The notes beneath the pieces were generated by a model, which saw only the letters and a program-made list of their open reading frames with translations, had not been told where the DNA came from and made no database searches. From an uncultured Nitrospirota bacterium (GTDB lineage: Bacteria > Nitrospinota > Nitrospinia > CAJXCL01): a stretch of 38,888 nt of DNA. The stretch is from NCBI GenBank assembly GCA_913051775.1, contig CAJXCL010000015.1, positions 1 through 38,888 of the forward strand, given 5' to 3'. Below, in pieces: positions 26,515 to 35,313 of this stretch (the stretch's first letter is position 1; each line of letters opens with the position of its first letter). The translations under genes were made by a program, and so were the position numbers.

Positions 26515-27693
26515 ATGTCAAATTTCTTTAGAAACGAGCTTCAAAATCTGAAAAACATTGACCTTTACAGAAAATTAAGATTAGTAGAGGGTGGTCAGGG
26601 GTCTTGCGTTTCTATGAATGGGAAAAAGGTTATTCTTCTTTGCTCCAACAATTATCTTGGACTGGCAAATCACCCTTCTGTTAAAAAAGCTGCTAATAAA
26701 GCAATTAAAGAGTTTGGATGCGGTTCCGGAGCATCGCGCCTTATTTCTGGGACAATGACACTCCACAGTGAGTTAGAAAAAAAAATAGCACATTTCAAAA
26801 ACACGAATTCTGCTTTAATTTTTAATTCTGGATACCATGCAAACATAGGCATGCTCTCTGCTTTAATGAAAAAAAAAGATATTGTCTTTTGCGATGAATT
26901 AAACCATGCCAGTATTATCGACGGCTGCAGACTCAGCGGGGCGGAAACAACCATTTATCCTCATAAAAATATGGACGCTCTTGAAAGGCATTTAAAAAAA
27001 TCAAATGGGTACAAAAAGAAACTAATTGTTACGGATGGTGTTTTTAGTATGGATGGTGATATAGCTCCATTAGCTGATATTGTTTTTCTTGCGAAAAAAT
27101 ATTCGGCTTTTACCATGGTGGACGATGCTCATGCCACAGGAGTTTTTGGAAAAAAAGGAAAAGGAACAGCAGAACATTTTAATCTTTCTTCCAATGAAAT
27201 CGATATTCAGATGGGAACTTTTGGAAAAGCTTTAGGGAGTTTTGGAGCTTATATTGCTGGCAATAATGAATTAATAGATTATTTAATTAACAGGGCCCGG
27301 CCTTTTATCTATACAACAGCGCTCCCTCCAGCTGTTTTGGCTGCATCTTTAGCTGCTATTGAAATGATTCAATCAAAACCAGATTTAAGAAAAAAACTCT
27401 GGGAAAATGTGGATTATTTTAAAAAAGAGCTTCAAAAAAAAGGGTTTAAAAATTTTGGCAGCCAGAGTCAGATTATACCCATTATTATCGGCAATTCAAA
27501 AAAGGTCGTTATGGCAAGTGAATACCTATTTAACAAAGGGGTTTTTGTAGCGGGGATTCGCCCCCCTGCTGTCTCTAGAAAAAAAGAAATGCTCCGAATC
27601 ACAATTATATCTTCACATACGAGGAAAGATTTGGATTATGCCTTAGATGCACTGCTAAAAATGAAAGAAAAATTTTTAGATTATAGACCTTAA
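26515..27693 (+). CDS. bioF: 8-amino-7-oxononanoate synthase / glycine C-acetyltransferase family, BioF-like
   Basis: A PLP-dependent alpha-oxoamine synthase. BioF condenses pimeloyl-CoA (or ACP) with L-alanine in biotin synthesis; the close relative Kbl makes 2-amino-3-oxobutyrate. The 392-residue protein has the SNNYLGL motif, GSGASRLISG, the cofactor-aspartate motif MVDDAHATGVFG (202-212), and PLP-lysine Lys238 in TFGKALGSFG. C-terminal GIRPPAVSRKKEMLRITI resembles BioF, where an IRPPTVP block is usual, more than Kbl. No other bio genes adjoin, so the acyl-CoA used is not certain. The ATG at 26515 lacks a clear ribosome site. Confidence 0.85.
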   Translation: MSNFFRNELQNLKNIDLYRKLRLVEGGQGSCVSMNGKKVILLCSNNYLGLANHPSVKKAANKAIKEFGCGSGASRLISGTMTLHSELEKKIAHFKNTNSALIFNSGYHANIGMLSALMKKKDIVFCDELNHASIIDGCRLSGAETTIYPHKNMDALERHLKKSNGYKKKLIVTDGVFSMDGDIAPLADIVFLAKKYSAFTMVDDAHATGVFGKKGKGTAEHFNLSSNEIDIQMGTFGKALGSFGAYIAGNNELIDYLINRARPFIYTTALPPAVLAASLAAIEMIQSKPDLRKKLWENVDYFKKELQKKGFKNFGSQSQIIPIIIGNSKKVVMASEYLFNKGVFVAGIRPPAVSRKKEMLRITIISSHTRKDLDYALDALLKMKEKFLDYRP

Positions 27694-27694
27694 C

Positions 27695-27728
27695 AACAGA
27701 TTTCACAACGTGGCCAGGGGCCGCAACC
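27695..27728 (-). repeat. Partial copy D of the intergenic repeat family
   Basis: Its reverse complement reads GGTTGCGGCCCCTGGCCAC then GTTGTGAAATCTGTT, closely matching GGTTGCGATCACTGGCCAC and CGTTGAAATCTTTG of copy C and its right flank (5033-5067). It directly follows the bioF-like stop codon; GTGGCC-AGG-GGCCGC forms a small hairpin that could help end bioF transcription. Confidence 0.5.
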
Positions 27729-27758
27729 AAACATAAATAAGGTGTAAAATCTTCTTTT

Positions 27759-27892
27759 ACCACAAAGACACAGAGGTCACAGAAAAATTATCTAGGGGAC
27801 AGGGATTAGGTTTCAAGGGATGAATTTTTTTTCTGATCCCTGATAACCAAACGCTAACCCCCAAATTGTTAATCTTTGAATCTCTGTGGTTA
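27759..27892. repeat. Inverted pair of ACCACnnAGAnnCAnAG elements
   Basis: ACCACAAAGACACAGAGGTC at 27759-27778 and, in reverse complement, ACCACAGAGATTCAAAG at 27869-27889 face each other about 90 bp apart in the gap between bioF and algH. A third copy lies at 3799-3817. The pair could form a long imperfect hairpin between the convergent genes. Confidence 0.5.
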
Positions 27893-27926
27893 ATTTACTC
27901 CAATAAAAAGCAGTAATAACTAAGGG

Positions 27927-28490
27927 TTAATTTAAAATCGGATCGGGTGGATAGGTGGAAAGCAAAGCATACTGGCCGCCCATTGATCTTAAAACTTGTC
28001 GCCATAGTTTGTCCGGCTCAGGGTGAAAAACAAAGCCTTCTCTACCAGGGCAGACTATCCAGGATTTTATTTTTAATTCTTCATCAAGTTGTCCTGCTGC
28101 CCAACCAGCGCTTCCAAGGTAAAGCCGGTAAGAAATGTCTCCCTGAGTTTTATTTGATAATAAATTATTTAAATAATTAACATCTCCTCCTAGGTACACG
28201 CCTTCACATATTCTTTCAGCTTTTTCTGAAAGGCCATTATTATTGTGTAAATATAATAGATGATTTGTTTGAACTGGTCCCCCGCTGAACACTTTGTCTT
28301 TGTTTTTAGTCGCATTAGGGTTGTTCTTCAACACTTCTGCAATGGATACATTAAGAATTCTATTAACAACTAATCCAAATGCTCCGTCTTCATTATATTC
28401 ACAAATTAAGACCACGGTTAGATTAAAATTCGGATCCTTTAAACGTGGATTAGCTATAAGAAACGAACCTTTGGTTAGAGTTTTTTGCAT
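27927..28490 (-). CDS. AlgH / YqgE family protein (UPF0301)
   Basis: A 187-residue protein of the AlgH family, named from a Pseudomonas regulator of alginate but with biochemical role unresolved. Conserved blocks: SFLIANPRLKDPNFNLTVVL, DGAFGLVVNRI, VFSGGPVQTNHLLYLH, GVYLGGDVNYL and YLGSAGWAAGQLDEE. There is no signal peptide, so it should be cytosolic. It lies divergent to the peptidyl-prolyl isomerase gene, with an 11-bp inverted repeat in the shared upstream region, and convergent with bioF. Family confident, function unknown. Confidence 0.93.
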   Translation of the reverse strand: MQKTLTKGSFLIANPRLKDPNFNLTVVLICEYNEDGAFGLVVNRILNVSIAEVLKNNPNATKNKDKVFSGGPVQTNHLLYLHNNNGLSEKAERICEGVYLGGDVNYLNNLLSNKTQGDISYRLYLGSAGWAAGQLDEELKIKSWIVCPGREGFVFHPEPDKLWRQVLRSMGGQYALLSTYPPDPILN

Positions 28491-28562
28491 GTTGATTTTA
28501 TTGTCTTAAGTCATTTCTATATAAAGTGCAATGCATCCCGGCGATACAATGGGGAAATTTTG

Positions 28563-28608
28563 CATTTGTATAGCATAAAATTATTGTAAAAAAAATACTA
28601 TACAAATG
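28563..28608. promoter_or_regulatory. 11-bp perfect inverted repeat between algH and the isomerase gene
   Basis: CATTTGTATAG at 28563-28573 is repeated as CTATACAAATG at 28598-28608, with 24 nt between. It sits in the divergent intergenic region of algH (start 28490) and the isomerase (start 28666). It may be an operator with two half-sites about three helical turns apart, or an AT-rich hairpin. Confidence 0.45.
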
Positions 28609-28665
28609 TCAATAGTTCGGATAGACTGACTTTTTATTTTTAATATTTTGACAGGAGAATTTTTT

Positions 28666-29769
28666 ATGAAGTTAAAGTCGTTTATCTCTATTTTAGCCGC
28701 AATAAGTATTTTCTTGGCAGGAATATTTTTTTCTGCTTGTAATAAGAAAAGCGACTCTCCATCAAAGACATCCGCAGAAACGGGAAAAACATTTGAAGCA
28801 ATAGAAAAATTTGAAAAGATAGGGGATGCATCAAGCCCAGAAAGCACATTAAAGTTAATTGATGAAGCTTTAAACTCATTACCCGAAGTAGTTGCAAGCG
28901 TAAACGATGTAAAAATAACGAGCAGGCCCATTAAGGCAACTTTACAGAGGTTAAAAGTTCAGGCAAGTCACCAAAATCAAGGGATTAATAAACAGCAGAT
29001 CAAGCAAATGGTTAACCAAGTCTTAGAGGCGGAAATCCAACGTGAGGTTATGTTTCAGCATGGAAAGAAATTAAAAATTGAAGTTTTGGATAAAGATGTT
29101 TCCGATATATTAGACCTGATGAAAAGTAGATTTAATAACGAAGAAGAGTTTTTGAAAGAATTTTCAAAAAGTGGGTTGAACCTTGAAATGTTAAAAAAGC
29201 AAATTAGTCAAAATATTGTAGTTACCAGAGTCATTCAAAAAGAGATTCAAGACAAAATTGAAATCAGCGATCAACAAACCTTGGATTTTTATAAAAAAAA
29301 TGAGAACTCTTTTAAAAATCCGGAATCGGTTCATGCGGCGCATATATTGATTAAAGTAGATAATAAATTTAGTGATAAAGATAAAGAAATCGCAAGAAAA
29401 AAAATTGATGATATTTTGATAAAAGCTCAAGAAGGAGAAGATTTTGCCGAGTTAGCAAAACAATACTCTGAGGGACCCAGCGCATCCCGAGGAGGTGATT
29501 TAAACAACGTTACCAGAAACCAAATGGTTAAAGAGTTTGAAGACGCTGTTTTCAAGCTAAATGAGGGGGAAATAAGTGATGTTGTTGAAACCCAGTTTGG
29601 CTTCCATATCATTAAAGCATATGAGAAAAAAGAAGCTGGTGGTTTAGTTCAGTTTGATCAAGTAAAAGAAAATATTTCGAATTTCTTAAAGCGTTCTGAA
29701 GCCGAGCAAAGGACAAAACCTTATATTGAAGATATTGTGGGAAAAGCTGATATAAAAAGGTTTATTTAA
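28666..29769 (+). CDS. Parvulin-type peptidyl-prolyl isomerase lipoprotein (SurA/PrsA-like)
   Basis: A chaperone for proteins that have crossed the inner membrane. I start it at ATG 28666, 8 nt after AGGAGA, giving 367 residues; an in-frame TTG at 28648 would only add residues before the signal peptide. The signal ends in lipobox FFSAC (Cys25), so it is a lipoprotein like PrsA, unlike the soluble SurA. Residues about 80-200 are the helical SurA-type N domain (QMVNQVLEAEIQREVMF), then a rotamase domain with HAAHILIK, FAELAKQYSEGPSASRGGDL and FGFHIIKAYEKK. A single parvulin domain is present. Confidence 0.93.
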   Translation: MKLKSFISILAAISIFLAGIFFSACNKKSDSPSKTSAETGKTFEAIEKFEKIGDASSPESTLKLIDEALNSLPEVVASVNDVKITSRPIKATLQRLKVQASHQNQGINKQQIKQMVNQVLEAEIQREVMFQHGKKLKIEVLDKDVSDILDLMKSRFNNEEEFLKEFSKSGLNLEMLKKQISQNIVVTRVIQKEIQDKIEISDQQTLDFYKKNENSFKNPESVHAAHILIKVDNKFSDKDKEIARKKIDDILIKAQEGEDFAELAKQYSEGPSASRGGDLNNVTRNQMVKEFEDAVFKLNEGEISDVVETQFGFHIIKAYEKKEAGGLVQFDQVKENISNFLKRSEAEQRTKPYIEDIVGKADIKRFI

Positions 29770-29976
29770 GACAGACAGTTAAAAAAATGGTTCAATATGT
29801 TTGTAGTAGCCGATGGTTGCACTAACCGGCTCAAAAGTACATTTTGGTTAGAAGAGTCCTATTGTACAATTTAATAACCAACAGAAATTGTTGAAAGCTA
29901 TATGCCGAATTCTTTTCACCTATAGCGTGGTTGCGGCTGAAAGCTACACAGCAATCCCTATAGTAAACAGTTCCAT
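29770..29976 (+). repeat. Intergenic region with partial repeat copy E (29904-29938)
   Basis: GCCGAATTCTTTTCACC and GCGTGGTTGCGGCT resemble the TTTTCCTTACCGAATTGTGGT-GTGGCT end of copy B, though weakly. GGTTGCACTAACC at 29813-29825 can form a small stem about 45 bp after the isomerase stop. No gene is seen. Confidence 0.35.
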
Positions 29977-31188
29977 TTACGACAAACAATCCAGAAAACT
30001 TGTTCCAACTAATCCTGGTGTCATGAATTCCTGGTTTGATTTATTTGATAATAATATTCCAAAATTATCCGCTACAGTGGTTCCCAAGTCAGCAAATGTC
30101 TGGCGCGTCCCCAGGTCTCCACAATTTTTTGATTGAGGGTTGTATACTAATAAAGGCACATACTCCCTATTATGGTCTGTCCCCGGGAATGTAGGGTCAT
30201 TACCATGGTCTGCAGAGATTATTAATAGATCATCATCAGTTATTTTTTTTAACAAATCCACAAGCCACCTGTCAAACTGCTCAAGAGCCAAAGCATATCC
30301 TTTAGGATCATTTCGATGTCCGTATAACATATCAAAATCGATAAGATTTGCGAAAATCAAACCTTCTTTTCCCATATCCATGAGTTCAAGAATTTTTAAC
30401 ATGCTTGAATTGTTTCCCCTTGTATGATGTGATTGTGTCAAGCCCCTTCCGGCAAATATATTTTCGACCTTACCAATGCCAACTACCTGACAGCCAGCAT
30501 TTTTTAATTTATCTAAATAAGTTCCCTCTGGCGGTGGTAGAGAATAATCCTGTCTATCATCAGTGCGTGTGAATGATCCCGGTTTTCCAATAAAAGGGCG
30601 AGCTATAATGCGACAAACTTCATGTGGCGGCTTTAAAAGTTCTCTGGTAAATAAGCAGATTTCATATAGCTTTTCCAATGGACAAACGGATTTATGCGCT
30701 GCAATTTGGAAAACAGAATCTGCTGAAGTATAAACAATAGGTGAACCTGTTTTCAGGTGCTCTTCACCTAAGATGTTAATTATCTCCGTTCCCGACGCAA
30801 CGCAATTACCCAGAACTTTTTTGCCGATTTTCTTTTCGAATGGCTTAATGATTTCCGGGGGGAAACCTTTAGGGTAAGTTGGAAAGGGCTTCTTTAAATT
30901 TATTCCCATAATTTCCCAGTGGCCTGTAGTTGTGTCTTTTCCTTTAGATTTTTCCCTCATTTTCCCAAAAAACGCATTTGGATTTTCTGCTTTAGAAATG
31001 CCTTTAATCGTTACAATATTTCCCATTCCCATTTGTTGAAGATTGGGCAGGTGCAACCCGTTTACCGCTTCAGCAATGTGTTGAAGCGTGGCAGCTCCTT
31101 GGTCTCCGTATTCAAAAGCGTCCGGGAGTTCACCCACACCTAAGCTATCCAGAATAATGAGGAGAATTCGTTTAAATCGGACAGGCAT
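29977..31188 (-). CDS. deoB: Phosphopentomutase
   Basis: DeoB interconverts ribose-1-phosphate (or deoxyribose-1-phosphate) and the 5-phosphate, linking nucleoside salvage to central metabolism. The 403-residue protein has the alkaline-phosphatase-fold metal ligands and nucleophile: [14 protein letters not shown] (Asp14), [12 protein letters not shown] with the phospho-threonine, a cap domain in the middle, [14 protein letters not shown] and [19 protein letters not shown]. It stands alone, so no pathway partner is evident in the window. Length and motifs are normal. Confidence 0.96.
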   Translation of the reverse strand: MPVRFKRILLIILDSLGVGELPDAFEYGDQGAATLQHIAEAVNGLHLPNLQQMGMGNIVTIKGISKAENPNAFFGKMREKSKGKDTTTGHWEIMGINLKKPFPTYPKGFPPEIIKPFEKKIGKKVLGNCVASGTEIINILGEEHLKTGSPIVYTSADSVFQIAAHKSVCPLEKLYEICLFTRELLKPPHEVCRIIARPFIGKPGSFTRTDDRQDYSLPPPEGTYLDKLKNAGCQVVGIGKVENIFAGRGLTQSHHTRGNNSSMLKILELMDMGKEGLIFANLIDFDMLYGHRNDPKGYALALEQFDRWLVDLLKKITDDDLLIISADHGNDPTFPGTDHNREYVPLLVYNPQSKNCGDLGTRQTFADLGTTVADNFGILLSNKSNQEFMTPGLVGTSFLDCLS

Positions 31189-31283
31189 GCTATTTTATAT
31201 ATTGTTGGGACAGCCGAAACTAAAAATTCAGCTATTGTTTTATAACGCTTTATTACATTAATTTTACAGGGTTTTTGGGACAG

Positions 31284-31508
31284 CTATTCTTTATTTTTTA
31301 TCTTATGAAATATTTCAAAAAGGAAGTATATTGAGAGAGGTATTCCAAGGATTATTCCTAACCCCTGTTGCTCGCTAAGAATAAGGTCATAGTGTCTTAT
31401 AACTTTTGGTGCGACAACGATTAAAATAATTCCTACAACAGCACATAGAACAAGACACTCAATGTAGACATTGTTAAACCCAGATTCGTTTTTTATAAAT
31501 CGTTTCAT
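31284..31508 (-). CDS. Small two-span membrane protein, unknown
   Basis: A 74-residue protein, starting at ATG 31508 (MKRFIKNESGF); an upstream TTG at 31544 would add a Cys-rich leader and is less likely. It has two membrane segments, VYIECLVLCAVVGIILIVV (residues 14-32) and GIILGIPLSIYFLFEIF (about 50-66), joined by a short charged loop, and a Lys-rich tail. No family is recognised. It diverges from the secreted 137-residue protein gene. Confidence 0.55.
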   Translation of the reverse strand: MKRFIKNESGFNNVYIECLVLCAVVGIILIVVAPKVIRHYDLILSEQQGLGIILGIPLSIYFLFEIFHKIKNKE

Positions 31509-31589
31509 GTCACATATTATAAACTTGTTACATCTACAATTCAAAATTATTCATAGCCCATTTAATTATAAAAATAAGGAGATTTATTT

Positions 31590-32003
31590 ATGAGAAATAA
31601 ATTTTTACTAAACATACTCATTGCTAGTGCCATCTTACTATTTGGATTTACCGCAGAGGCAGAGACAGTTAAAGTTACTTCAAAAGAGAAGAAAGCTGAA
31701 GTTCACGCTATAATGAAAACTTTTGTTGATCAGAATCTAGCTGATAACGGAATATTATCAGTGATGCATAAGGGAAAAATTCTGCAGTTAACAGTTAGGA
31801 ACAGTGACAAATACCCTGATGGATTTCATTCAGGAGTTAAGCAGAACGGCAATCTCTTTACAAGTTGCGCTGACTTTGCCTCAGGGAAAACAATGTATGA
31901 TATTGATTTTCTTATACGCAAAACAAATAACAAATATATCGTCGTTCAACCCATAGTTCACAAGGTAAACGGTATTAAGAATCCCTACGATCTTTCTCAC
32001 TGA
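31590..32003 (+). CDS. Secreted protein of unknown function
   Basis: A 137-residue protein with a signal peptide ending TAEAE (cleavage near residue 24) and a strong ribosome site AAGGAGA 8 nt before the ATG. The mature part is about 113 residues with one Cys; SVMHKGKILQLTVRNSD and YPDGFHSGVKQNGNLFTSCAD are its most distinctive stretches, and it ends in a predicted beta-rich NNKYIVVQPIVHKVNG. It does not match a family I can name. It is followed by a large stem-loop and is probably transcribed alone. Confidence 0.7.
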   Translation: MRNKFLLNILIASAILLFGFTAEAETVKVTSKEKKAEVHAIMKTFVDQNLADNGILSVMHKGKILQLTVRNSDKYPDGFHSGVKQNGNLFTSCADFASGKTMYDIDFLIRKTNNKYIVVQPIVHKVNGIKNPYDLSH

Positions 32004-32031
32004 CGTTAGACAGGAAAGTCAGTAAAGCAGG

Positions 32032-32095
32032 GTTGGCTAATAATGTTGGCCTAGCGGGGTTAAAATGTACTCCCTGCTAATGCCAACTATTTTTG
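32032..32095 (+). terminator. Stem-loop followed by T tract after the secreted-protein gene
   Basis: GTTGGC (32032-32037) pairs with GCCAAC (32082-32087), and inside it TAGCGGGG pairs with TCCCTGCTA; a T-rich run TATTTTTGTTGTT follows. It lies about 30 bp downstream of the stop codon, as expected for an intrinsic terminator. The remaining gap to 32209 shows no gene. Confidence 0.55.
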
Positions 32096-32209
32096 TTGTT
32101 ATTGCTGTTGATTTCATAGAAATATAGGACAATGTTTAATTGCACATTCTATTAAAAAAAAAGGGATAACACCATAGAAGATACTATTCCTTAATTGTGC
32201 CCACGACTT

Positions 32210-32296
32210 CTAAGTTTCTTCCACCTCAGACCGTGAAACTAAGATATTTTTATGGCATTTTCTGCATGGGAATACGATTTTTTTCCCCTCTTTCAT
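32210..32296 (-). CDS. Possible 28-residue CxxC mini-protein or zinc-ribbon remnant
   Basis: It begins 1 nt after the acyl-CoA dehydrogenase stop (TAA-T-ATG) and reads MKEGKKIVFPCRKCHKN then ILVSRSEVEET. It has one CxxC knuckle and resembles the first half of a zinc ribbon cut short. The position suits translational coupling; the shortness suits either a decayed gene or a genuine small protein. Confidence 0.35.
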   Translation of the reverse strand: MKEGKKIVFPCRKCHKNILVSRSEVEET

Positions 32297-32297
32297 A

Positions 32298-33452
32298 TTA
32301 ATAAGCTCCTTTTTTAAGTAATTCTTTTGCTATCACAAATTTTTGGATTTCATTAGTACCTTCAAATATCCGGTTAATACGGGAATCACGGTAAAAACGC
32401 TCCACAGGATAATGGCTCATATATCCCAAACCTCCATGTATTTGCATGGCCGAGTCAACTATCCAATCCAGAGCTTCAGAGCAGAATACTTTTGCTATTG
32501 CGGATTCACGGGTAAACTTTTCTCCGTTATCTACCATATATGCTGTCCGGTACACCATTCCTTCCATTGCGTAAATTTTTGTGCTCATCTCCGCTAACAT
32601 AAATTGGACTGCCTGATGCTCACATATAGGGATATTAAACTGTTTTCTTTCTCTCGCAAACTTTAAAGATAAATCCAGCAGTTCTTTAGAAGCGCCAAGA
32701 GAGGCAGCCCCGAGGCTTAGCCGTCCAATGTCAAGCGACTTCATCGCGGTAATAAAACCTGCGCCGTAAACTCCCAACATATTATCCATAGAAACTTTCA
32801 TATCTTCAAATATTAATTCGGCTGTAGTGGAACCTCTTATACCCATTTTTTCTTCAATAGTTCCAACTTTAAAACCAGGTGTATTAGATTCAACAATAAA
32901 AGCGGATACCCCTCCACGCGCACCCTTTGCAGGGTCTGTTACAGCGAAAACAACAATAACATCGGCATTGCTGCCATTGGTAATCCATATTTTGGTGCCA
33001 TTGATTACAAAATCATCTCCATCCCTAACAGCCGAAGTCTTAATGGATGCAGCGTCGGATCCGGATTCTGGTTCTGTCAGAGCAAAGGCTCCAAGCTTTT
33101 CCCCCTTTGCCATAGGAACTAGGTACTTCTCTTTCTGTTGATCAGTTCCATCAAAGTAAATAGAAGAACAGGTAAGACTCTGGTGGGCAGATATTGTTAC
33201 AGCCGTGCTGGCACAACCATGACCCAACTCTTCCAGCATAATGCAGGCGCCGGTCTCGCCTAATTCGGAACCGCCATATTCTTCCGGGAAAGGAATTCCC
33301 ATCAAGCCAAGTTCAGCCGCTTTTTTTAACAACTCTTCAGGAATTGCTTTTTCTCTATCTATCTTAGAGGCAATGGGTTTGATGTCCTGATCAACGAATT
33401 TCCTCACCATAGCGCGCAACATGTTATGTTGTTCAGTAAACTTAAAATCCAC
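32298..33452 (-). CDS. Acyl-CoA dehydrogenase (short/medium-chain type)
   Basis: A FAD enzyme that makes the trans-2,3 double bond in acyl-CoA, passing electrons to ETF. The 384-residue protein has the N-terminal FTEQHNMLRAMVRKFV helix, the FALTEPESGSDAASI and WITNGSNAD FAD-binding motifs, an ARERKQF block, and FEGTNEIQKF with the expected catalytic Glu364. The start is GTG at 33452, 7 nt after AGGAGAG. It is 55 bp downstream of the enoyl-CoA hydratase gene on the same strand, so the two should act in sequence in beta-oxidation, or in butyryl/glutaryl-CoA metabolism. The chain length is not clear. Confidence 0.93.
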   Translation of the reverse strand: MDFKFTEQHNMLRAMVRKFVDQDIKPIASKIDREKAIPEELLKKAAELGLMGIPFPEEYGGSELGETGACIMLEELGHGCASTAVTISAHQSLTCSSIYFDGTDQQKEKYLVPMAKGEKLGAFALTEPESGSDAASIKTSAVRDGDDFVINGTKIWITNGSNADVIVVFAVTDPAKGARGGVSAFIVESNTPGFKVGTIEEKMGIRGSTTAELIFEDMKVSMDNMLGVYGAGFITAMKSLDIGRLSLGAASLGASKELLDLSLKFARERKQFNIPICEHQAVQFMLAEMSTKIYAMEGMVYRTAYMVDNGEKFTRESAIAKVFCSEALDWIVDSAMQIHGGLGYMSHYPVERFYRDSRINRIFEGTNEIQKFVIAKELLKKGAY

Positions 33453-33507
33453 GTATCTCTCCTGAGTCCACAGGTTTTATGGAGAATAACTTAATTTAGA
33501 AATCAAG

Positions 33508-34293
33508 TCACATGTCCTTAAATTTTGGTTGGCGCTTTTCAAGGAAAGCTGCAACTCCCTCCTTTTTGTCCTCAGTTCCGCATATTTTCCCAAACATTTC
33601 AGATTCTATATTGAGCCCTTCTTCCAAAGATGTTTTTAGGCCTTGATTTATGGCCTTCAGAGCAGCAGCAATCGCCAATTTTCCCTTAGAAATAATCCTC
33701 TTTGCAAGTCCCTTTGCCTGTTTTAAGACGTCTTCTGGAGGCACAATTTTATCTACTAGACCTATCCTATGAGCTTCTTTTGCTGTTATAATGTCTCCTG
33801 TTAAAATGATTTCTGCTGCTTTTCCCGGCCCTACCAAACGGGGAAGCCTCTGCGAACCCCCGAAACCTGGTATTATTCCGAGATTAATTTCCGGTTGTCC
33901 TATTTTTGTCATATCACTTGCAATTCTTATATGGCACGCCATTGCCAATTCGCATCCCCCTCCAAGAGCCAAGCCGTTAATAGCAGCAATAAAAGGTTTT
34001 TCTGAGTTTTCAATTTTATTTAGTACTGCCTGTCCTTTAGCAGTCAGATCCTGTCCTGTTTTAGCATCAGTTATATCCGCAATTTCCTTTATATCCGCCC
34101 CCGCTACGAAAATAACATCGCCAGTCCCTTTTATAATAGCCGCTTTTATTTCTTTATCTTTCAGAACCGTATCTACAGATTCCTCCAACTCTTCCATAAC
34201 TTTACTACTCAGGGCATTTGCAGGCGGATTGTTGATGGAAATGATGGCGATTTTGTTTTCAGATGAAAAATTGATAAATTTAAAATCAGGCAT
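33508..34293 (-). CDS. Enoyl-CoA hydratase/isomerase family protein
   Basis: A crotonase-fold enzyme of 261 residues that adds water to 2-enoyl-CoA. Seen are the ISINNPPANALSSKVMEEL start, the CoA-binding oxyanion hole segment AAINGLALGGGCELAMACH, and the catalytic-glutamate region GQPEINLGIIPGFGGSQRL, which carries two glutamates at the positions expected of a hydratase. It is the first gene of a pair with the acyl-CoA dehydrogenase. Homologues act in fatty-acid oxidation or crotonyl-CoA hydration; which is the case here is open. Start ATG 34293 follows GGGGAATTA. Confidence 0.92.
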   Translation of the reverse strand: MPDFKFINFSSENKIAIISINNPPANALSSKVMEELEESVDTVLKDKEIKAAIIKGTGDVIFVAGADIKEIADITDAKTGQDLTAKGQAVLNKIENSEKPFIAAINGLALGGGCELAMACHIRIASDMTKIGQPEINLGIIPGFGGSQRLPRLVGPGKAAEIILTGDIITAKEAHRIGLVDKIVPPEDVLKQAKGLAKRIISKGKLAIAAALKAINQGLKTSLEEGLNIESEMFGKICGTEDKKEGVAAFLEKRQPKFKDM

Positions 34294-34392
34294 TAATTCC
34301 CCAATAAAGCAGACTTTTAGTGTTTACATTATAAATTTAATAGATTTTAATAGCAACGGCAATAAAAACAACGTTTAACAGGAAAGTGCCGT

Positions 34393-35313
34393 TTACGAAA
34401 CAGACAGCATTTTTTCGAGAGCAGAATTAGCCCTGACTTGAATCTTCTTTGGCACAGTAATTTGGTGTTTTTCATCCTCCAAAGCTTTCAATACATCTTC
34501 CAAAGTTGTTACTTTCATGTTCGGGCAGATCTGCTCTTTTGATGGGAAATAAAACTCCTTTTCCGGGTTCCCTTTTCTTAGCCTGTACCCGATTCCAATC
34601 TCCGTACCTACAATAATTTCATTGTGAGAGCATTCCTGGGCAAATTTAATCATCCCGGAAGTACTGGCAATATGATGGGCAAGATTCAATACTTCTGGAG
34701 TGCATTCGGGGTGCGCCATAAAAACTGCCTTTGGATGTTCTTTCATCGTTTCCCTTACATTCTCTTCTTTTATAAAGTTATGGTGGGTGGGACAAAAACC
34801 TTTCCAGGGGATAACTGTCTTTTGGGTAAAACGTTGAGCATATTTCGCGAGATTCATGTCCGGAATCATCAATACTTGGTTTTTGCCATTTAGCGACCCT
34901 ACTACTTTAACGACATTAGATGATGTGCAACATATATCGCTTTCCGCTTTGACGTCAGCGGTTGAGTTTACATAACACACGACAATTGCATCGGGATAGG
35001 TTTTTTTTACCTCCCTTAACTTTTGAACGGTTACCATATCCGCCATGGGACATCCTGCTTCAAGATTCGGAAGTAAAACTTTTTTGTCAGGAGATAATAT
35101 TGCCGCGCTTTCCGCCATAAAATGAACACCGCAAAAAACAATAATCTCTGCCTTTGTTTCAGCCGCCGCCTGGCTCAAGCCTAAAGAATCACCGGCAATA
35201 TCAGCAATCTCCTGAATCTCATCCCTCTGGTAGTTATGCGCCAACAACACCGCTTTCTTTTCTTTCAAGAGTGAGCGGATATCCTTTTTCAGTTTGCTAT
35301 CATTATCTGTCAT
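34393..35313 (-). CDS. nadA: Quinolinate synthase A
   Basis: NadA condenses iminoaspartate with dihydroxyacetone phosphate to quinolinate in de novo NAD synthesis, using a 4Fe-4S cluster. The 306-residue protein is the compact form with Cys88 (EAGCPMA), Cys174 (GFCPTHH) and Cys263 (QICPNMK), spaced like the three cluster ligands of well-studied homologues; HNYQRDEIQEIADIAGDSL and HPEC are further hallmarks. nadB and nadC are not in the window. The promoter is predicted to start transcription at the ATG itself, overlapping the divergent ffh promoter. Confidence 0.96.
   Translation of the reverse strand: MTDNDSKLKKDIRSLLKEKKAVLLAHNYQRDEIQEIADIAGDSLGLSQAAAETKAEIIVFCGVHFMAESAAILSPDKKVLLPNLEAGCPMADMVTVQKLREVKKTYPDAIVVCYVNSTADVKAESDICCTSSNVVKVVGSLNGKNQVLMIPDMNLAKYAQRFTQKTVIPWKGFCPTHHNFIKEENVRETMKEHPKAVFMAHPECTPEVLNLAHHIASTSGMIKFAQECSHNEIIVGTEIGIGYRLRKGNPEKEFYFPSKEQICPNMKVTTLEDVLKALEDEKHQITVPKKIQVRANSALEKMLSVS

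Noticed and set aside
31509-31544. TTG start for the small membrane protein
   Set aside because: It adds a Cys-rich leader with no ribosome site; ATG 31508 is simpler.
33791-34378. Plus-strand frame of 195 codons
   Set aside because: Antisense to the enoyl-CoA hydratase gene; composition follows that gene.
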